Assembly (NCBI GenBank): GCA_938022935.1
Contig: CALIHL010000026.1
Coordinates: 1 to 47,544, forward strand
From: an uncultured Saprospiraceae bacterium
GTDB lineage: Bacteria > Bacteroidota > Bacteroidia > Chitinophagales > Saprospiraceae
DNA length: 47,544 nt
Reading direction: 5' to 3'
A model generated the notes under the pieces. The model was not told the DNA's origin. It saw nothing but the letters and a program-made list of their open reading frames with translations, and did not search any database. Shown in pieces: positions 44,638-47,544 of the stretch (position 1 is the first letter of the stretch; each line of letters begins with the position of its first letter). Position numbers and translations under genes: made by a program.

Positions 44638-44738
44638 GTATTAGCTAATTTATAGGTGTTAGATCTGTAAACATCGAGAAAACTGATTACATATGTCAAA
44701 ATCTACAATATTCTTATCTTGTCATAAATCACTTTGTT

Positions 44739-45146
44739 ATGATAAAGGACTTACTCAACAACGACCTAAGAAATACTGATATAGGACTACTCATGCTTCG
44801 CATCGCCGGAGCGGGCTTTATGCTAACGCACGGCTATGGTAAGTTTATGAAGGTGTTAGCTGGCGATTTTACTTTTGGAGATCCCTTGGGACTCGGCCCA
44901 GAGCTATCCTTGATACTTACAGCATTTGCAGAATTCATCTGTGCTATATTCTTGTTGGTGGGCTTTAAGAGTCGCTTATTCAGTACGTTTTTGATGTTTA
45001 CGATGTTGGTCGCAGCGTTTATCGCTCATGGCGCTGATCCTTTTGGTAAAAAGGAGTTAGCACTACTCTACTTCTTTATCTACTTGGCGATCTTTCTGAT
45101 GGGCGCTGGCAAGTATAGCATCGACGGACAGAGGTCAAAGGCTTAG
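44739..45146 (+). CDS. DoxX-family membrane protein
   Basis: 135 residues with four transmembrane helices. Family features are LMLRIAGAGFMLTHGYGKF at the start of the first helix, TAFAEFICAIFLLVGFKSR in the second and the final YFFIYLAIFLMGAGKYSIDG. DoxX proteins are inner-membrane proteins tied to redox or thiol stress in various bacteria; the reaction is unclear. It is followed 76 bases later by lolA. Confidence 0.9.
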   Translation: MIKDLLNNDLRNTDIGLLMLRIAGAGFMLTHGYGKFMKVLAGDFTFGDPLGLGPELSLILTAFAEFICAIFLLVGFKSRLFSTFLMFTMLVAAFIAHGADPFGKKELALLYFFIYLAIFLMGAGKYSIDGQRSKA

Positions 45147-45222
45147 TTAGTCAACATTTAACGTATCGTTAGGGATCATATGGACGTTACTATCGTCTAT
45201 ATAACAACAGAAGCGTGTTCTT

Positions 45223-45867
45223 ATGATGAAGTATATTTCAATAATCGCCATGATGATCCTTACGGTGGGCATCCAAGCGCAGGACAAGAAAGCCACTAAG
45301 ATCTTAGATAAACTAAGTGATAAGTATGGCGCTGTAGCCTCTGTCGCGATAGATTTTGATTTGACAGTCAATTATCCTGAGCAAGAGCCTATGCTACTCG
45401 CATCGAGTGTCTTACAAGCTGGAGAGCGATGGGTCTTTAAGAATGAACAGCAGGAGTTATACAATGATGGAAAGGCGATATGGATGTTTATCCCCGATAG
45501 AAACGAAGTACAGATCAATGATTATGATCCGGCGGAAGAAGGTGAAGATGGATACTTTGTCTCGCCACTGGGCATCTTAAAACAATACAAGGGTGACACT
45601 TACAAATACCGTATCTCTGCCAAAGATGGATGGAATACAGAGATAGAGTTTAAGCCTACGGATGAGTTTAGCGACTATGCTAAGTTTCGACTGTCTATTG
45701 ATACGAAGAAGAATGAAATCACTGAGGTTATAGCTTTTGGTAAGGATGGATCTAAGGCTACGATTGTGATCACCGATATCGATCTTGCTCCAAAGGTGAG
45801 TGATCAACTTTTTACATTTGACCCATCGAAGCATCCTGATGTTATAGTAGAGGATCTAAGGATGTAA
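45223..45867 (+). CDS. lolA: LolA-like outer-membrane lipoprotein carrier
   Basis: 214 residues. A signal peptide ends at IQAQ (about 20). The rest is the open half-barrel of LolA: ATKILDKLSDKYGAVASVAI, LQAGERWVFKNEQQELYNDG, AIWMFIPDRNEVQINDYDP, TEIEFKPTDEFSDYAKFRLS and the end region. It carries lipoproteins through the periplasm from LolCDE to the outer membrane. That fits the large number of lipoproteins in this window. Convergent with the VOC gene, 11 bases apart. Confidence 0.88.
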   Translation: MMKYISIIAMMILTVGIQAQDKKATKILDKLSDKYGAVASVAIDFDLTVNYPEQEPMLLASSVLQAGERWVFKNEQQELYNDGKAIWMFIPDRNEVQINDYDPAEEGEDGYFVSPLGILKQYKGDTYKYRISAKDGWNTEIEFKPTDEFSDYAKFRLSIDTKKNEITEVIAFGKDGSKATIVITDIDLAPKVSDQLFTFDPSKHPDVIVEDLRM

Positions 45868-45878
45868 GTGAAGATTAA

Positions 45879-46250
45879 CTATTCTGTTAGTGGCAGTTTG
45901 AAGTCAGGGTTGTAGATCAATCCTAATACATTGCCCCAAGGATCTCTTACAGTAGCTACCATGAGTTCGCCGCCAACATTAGTCGGCACTTCATGTTTTT
46001 TAGCACCGAGATCAAGCAGTCGATCATATTCTTTTTGGATGTCATCTACTCCCCAATAACACAATACATTTTCTCCTTTGTCTTTTGATGGAGTGTCAGA
46101 AGGTTGCAAACCCAACTCATACCCTCCGATATTAAATCCTATATAGAATGGTTCATCGAAGTAAGGCTTTGTTGAGAAGGCTTGGCTATACCATAGTTTG
46201 GCTTGTTCGAGATTACTTACTTTATATATAGCAGTTCTAAGTCCTAGCAT
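45879..46250 (-). CDS. VOC-family (glyoxalase/bleomycin-resistance fold) protein
   Basis: 123 residues forming one VOC domain with two beta-alpha-beta-beta-beta units: LRTAIYKVSNLEQAKLWYSQ at the start and DDIQKEYDRLLDLGAKKHEV in the middle, then VATVRDPWGNVLGLIYNP, the usual last strand with D-P-x-G-N. Metal ligands are not obvious, so the reaction is undecided (isomerase, dioxygenase-like or binding). Its start overlaps the methyltransferase stop by 7 bases. Confidence 0.88.
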   Translation of the reverse strand: MLGLRTAIYKVSNLEQAKLWYSQAFSTKPYFDEPFYIGFNIGGYELGLQPSDTPSKDKGENVLCYWGVDDIQKEYDRLLDLGAKKHEVPTNVGGELMVATVRDPWGNVLGLIYNPDFKLPLTE

Positions 46251-47002
46251 ATCTTCTTTTTAAAAAGCTTTAAGAAAATAGGAAATTGAAAAGTGCGCGA
46301 CGCTTGGTAATTCAAGCAATCATATGTCTCAAAAAGTAAGTCTACCGGATCTTTCTCATTCTGACGAATATAATGTCGAACCGAAGACCATGTCTTCAAA
46401 TAAGCTCTTAATCTTGAGCTTGACCAATCGACTTCTATAAAGTGGTTTTGGTTTAATTCTGTCAACTCGAACGAATTATGATGCATCCTGCTATAAAACT
46501 CATCAATGTGTTTTCTTTCCTCATCCCAATAAGGTCCAACGATGCTTTTATCAAAATAATCAACAGCTCCTTCTATATCCGAATCATCAGAACGCAACAG
46601 ACCATATCCCCACAAAGCCAAGACTCCTTTATCTTTAAGATGAGCAGAAGCATTATTAAAAAACAACGGCAGATCAAACCAATGGGCAGCTTGACCCACT
46701 GTGATCAAATCAAACTTGTAGTTTTCTAAAAAAGACTGTTCTGCGCGATGTACTTTATAAACAACATTTGGCTTGACCGATGCTTGACTGATCTGCTGCT
46801 CACTGAGATCGGTGGCTATCACTTGTTCAAAACGGCTGCTTAAGGCATTTGCAACCTGTCCATTGCCCGTACCGCAGTCCCATGCGCAATTATAATTATT
46901 GACATGAGTATAGATGTAATCATATAGCAGAGCAGGATATAGCGGCCTAAACTTCTTATAAGAAGCTGAACCTGCTGAAAAATTATCTTTAGCTTCTTTC
47001 AC
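46244..47002 (-). CDS. Class I SAM-dependent methyltransferase
   Basis: 252 residues. Motif I of the Rossmann fold is AWDCGTGNGQVANAL (about 38-52), with SAM-binding Gly; the following acidic residue is in VIATDLSEQQISQAS. LDLITVGQAAHWFDL-like text (FDLITVGQAAHWFDLP) is typical of the ubiE/Tmt group of small-molecule methyltransferases. Starts with GTG in the TAGTG overlap of the peptidase stop. The substrate is unknown. Confidence 0.9.
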   Translation of the reverse strand: MKEAKDNFSAGSASYKKFRPLYPALLYDYIYTHVNNYNCAWDCGTGNGQVANALSSRFEQVIATDLSEQQISQASVKPNVVYKVHRAEQSFLENYKFDLITVGQAAHWFDLPLFFNNASAHLKDKGVLALWGYGLLRSDDSDIEGAVDYFDKSIVGPYWDEERKHIDEFYSRMHHNSFELTELNQNHFIEVDWSSSRLRAYLKTWSSVRHYIRQNEKDPVDLLFETYDCLNYQASRTFQFPIFLKLFKKKIC

Positions 47003-47544
47003 TAATACTTAGCAGACACTCCCTCACCTGGCATAGTGCGCAAAATCATATCTCTGATATCATCATTAGCCGTCTTTAGATCTTCAGCACGTAAGTACAT
47101 CATATGGCCGCTTCGATATCCCTTGAAGCTCAAGCGATCTTTCATCTTGCCACTCGGATCCAAGTGCCACATAGAATACTTGGCGTTGAAGTAAGTTGTT
47201 GCGCCATCATAGTATCCTGATTGGATCATGACATTGAGATATGGGTTCTGAGCCATCGCCTGACGGAGATTAGGCCCTGTGTTGTCTCCAGAACGATCCC
47301 AGGGTCTTACAGGACCAAACATATTGTACTTGATATCTGTCTTAAACTTGAGGTGCTCTTGTAAATAGAAATTGATCGCTGGGGTAAACGAATGCAACCA
47401 AGAAGTCAACTCAGAATTATAATCTGGTCTAGTGCCACTTTGCTTTTCATCTATACCCAGGTATCTACTATCCAATCTTCCAATTGTCAATCCCTTGTCT
47501 CTCAACAGATCTTTCCAAAAATACGCAGTTGATACATCAAGATT
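47002..47544 (-). CDS. S10-family serine carboxypeptidase-like protein, C-terminal part, cut by window edge
   Basis: The frame is open to the right edge: codons 47544-47506 read NLDVSTAYFWKDL, so the TTG at 47505 is not a start. About 180 C-terminal residues are visible. Catalytic Asp is in SGYYDGATTY, and the catalytic His is in YRSGHMMYLRAEDL. The visible text (LRDKGLTIGRLDSRY, LRQAMAQNPYLNVMIQ) matches bacterial S10 peptidase-like proteins. The Ser and N-terminus, probably with a signal peptide, lie outside. First of a tight operon with the methyltransferase and VOC genes. Confidence 0.85.
   Translation of the reverse strand, partial: NLDVSTAYFWKDLLRDKGLTIGRLDSRYLGIDEKQSGTRPDYNSELTSWLHSFTPAINFYLQEHLKFKTDIKYNMFGPVRPWDRSGDNTGPNLRQAMAQNPYLNVMIQSGYYDGATTYFNAKYSMWHLDPSGKMKDRLSFKGYRSGHMMYLRAEDLKTANDDIRDMILRTMPGEGVSAKY

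Noticed and set aside
47503-47505. TTG as start codon of a complete 167-residue protein
   Set aside because: The frame continues open to the right edge with family-like sequence, so the gene is cut by the window.

Overview
The window is a chromosomal segment of a member of the Bacteroidota, most likely a marine or freshwater Saprospiria or Cytophagia-like bacterium. The signs are a SusC/SusD pair, a TonB receptor with a DUF4249 lipoprotein, many lipoproteins ending their signal in a Cys lipobox, FG-GAP/ASPIC lipoproteins, AtpZ next to a bactofilin, and several promoters of the Bacteroidota type (TTTG, about 20 nt, TAnnTTTG). Shine-Dalgarno sequences are mostly absent, as usual in this phylum. 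I see no rRNA, tRNA, CRISPR array or insertion sequence.

Layout. 1-4251: a bacterial alpha-2-macroglobulin lipoprotein, cut by the left edge. 4650-5639: an ECF sigma factor convergent with an SRPBCC protein. 5783-11470: a TetR regulator divergent from a type I export operon (ABC half-transporter, HlyD adaptor, hotdog thioesterase, TolC), with a perfect 15-bp palindrome between them as likely operator. 11487-12538: a propeller lipoprotein whose reading frame is split in two. 12551-15337: a visibly AT-rich island with an HNH-type protein of unknown C-terminal half, a Fic protein, and a non-coding stretch rich in TGAT/ATCA palindromes. 15338-36768: a glycan-use region containing a sulfatase, a GH16 laminarinase-type enzyme, a DUF4249/TonB receptor pair, an FG-GAP/PQQ-like lipoprotein, two giant FG-GAP/ASPIC lipoproteins, SusD, SusC and a divergent LacI regulator. 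36779-40713: EamA exporter, AtpI-like and AtpZ-like membrane proteins, bactofilin, lipoyl synthase and an outer-membrane protein. 40785-47544: a deacetylase-like protein overlapping a sodium:solute symporter, a small secreted domain protein, an FMN oxidoreductase, DoxX, LolA, VOC protein, methyltransferase, and the C-terminal part of an S10 peptidase cut by the right edge.

How it works together (inference). The 15-37 kb region looks like a polysaccharide utilisation locus for a beta-glucan or a sulfated glycan: extracellular lipoprotein enzymes cut the polymer, SusC/SusD import oligosaccharides, and a LacI regulator senses a breakdown product. The two giant lipoproteins are co-directional with SusC/D but lie behind an intercistronic terminator, so they may be made at a lower level. 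The most unusual parts are the AT-rich HNH-Fic island, which could be a defence or toxin module with an uncharacterised sensor domain, and the exporter operon with a very degenerate ATPase domain and an embedded acyl-CoA thioesterase.
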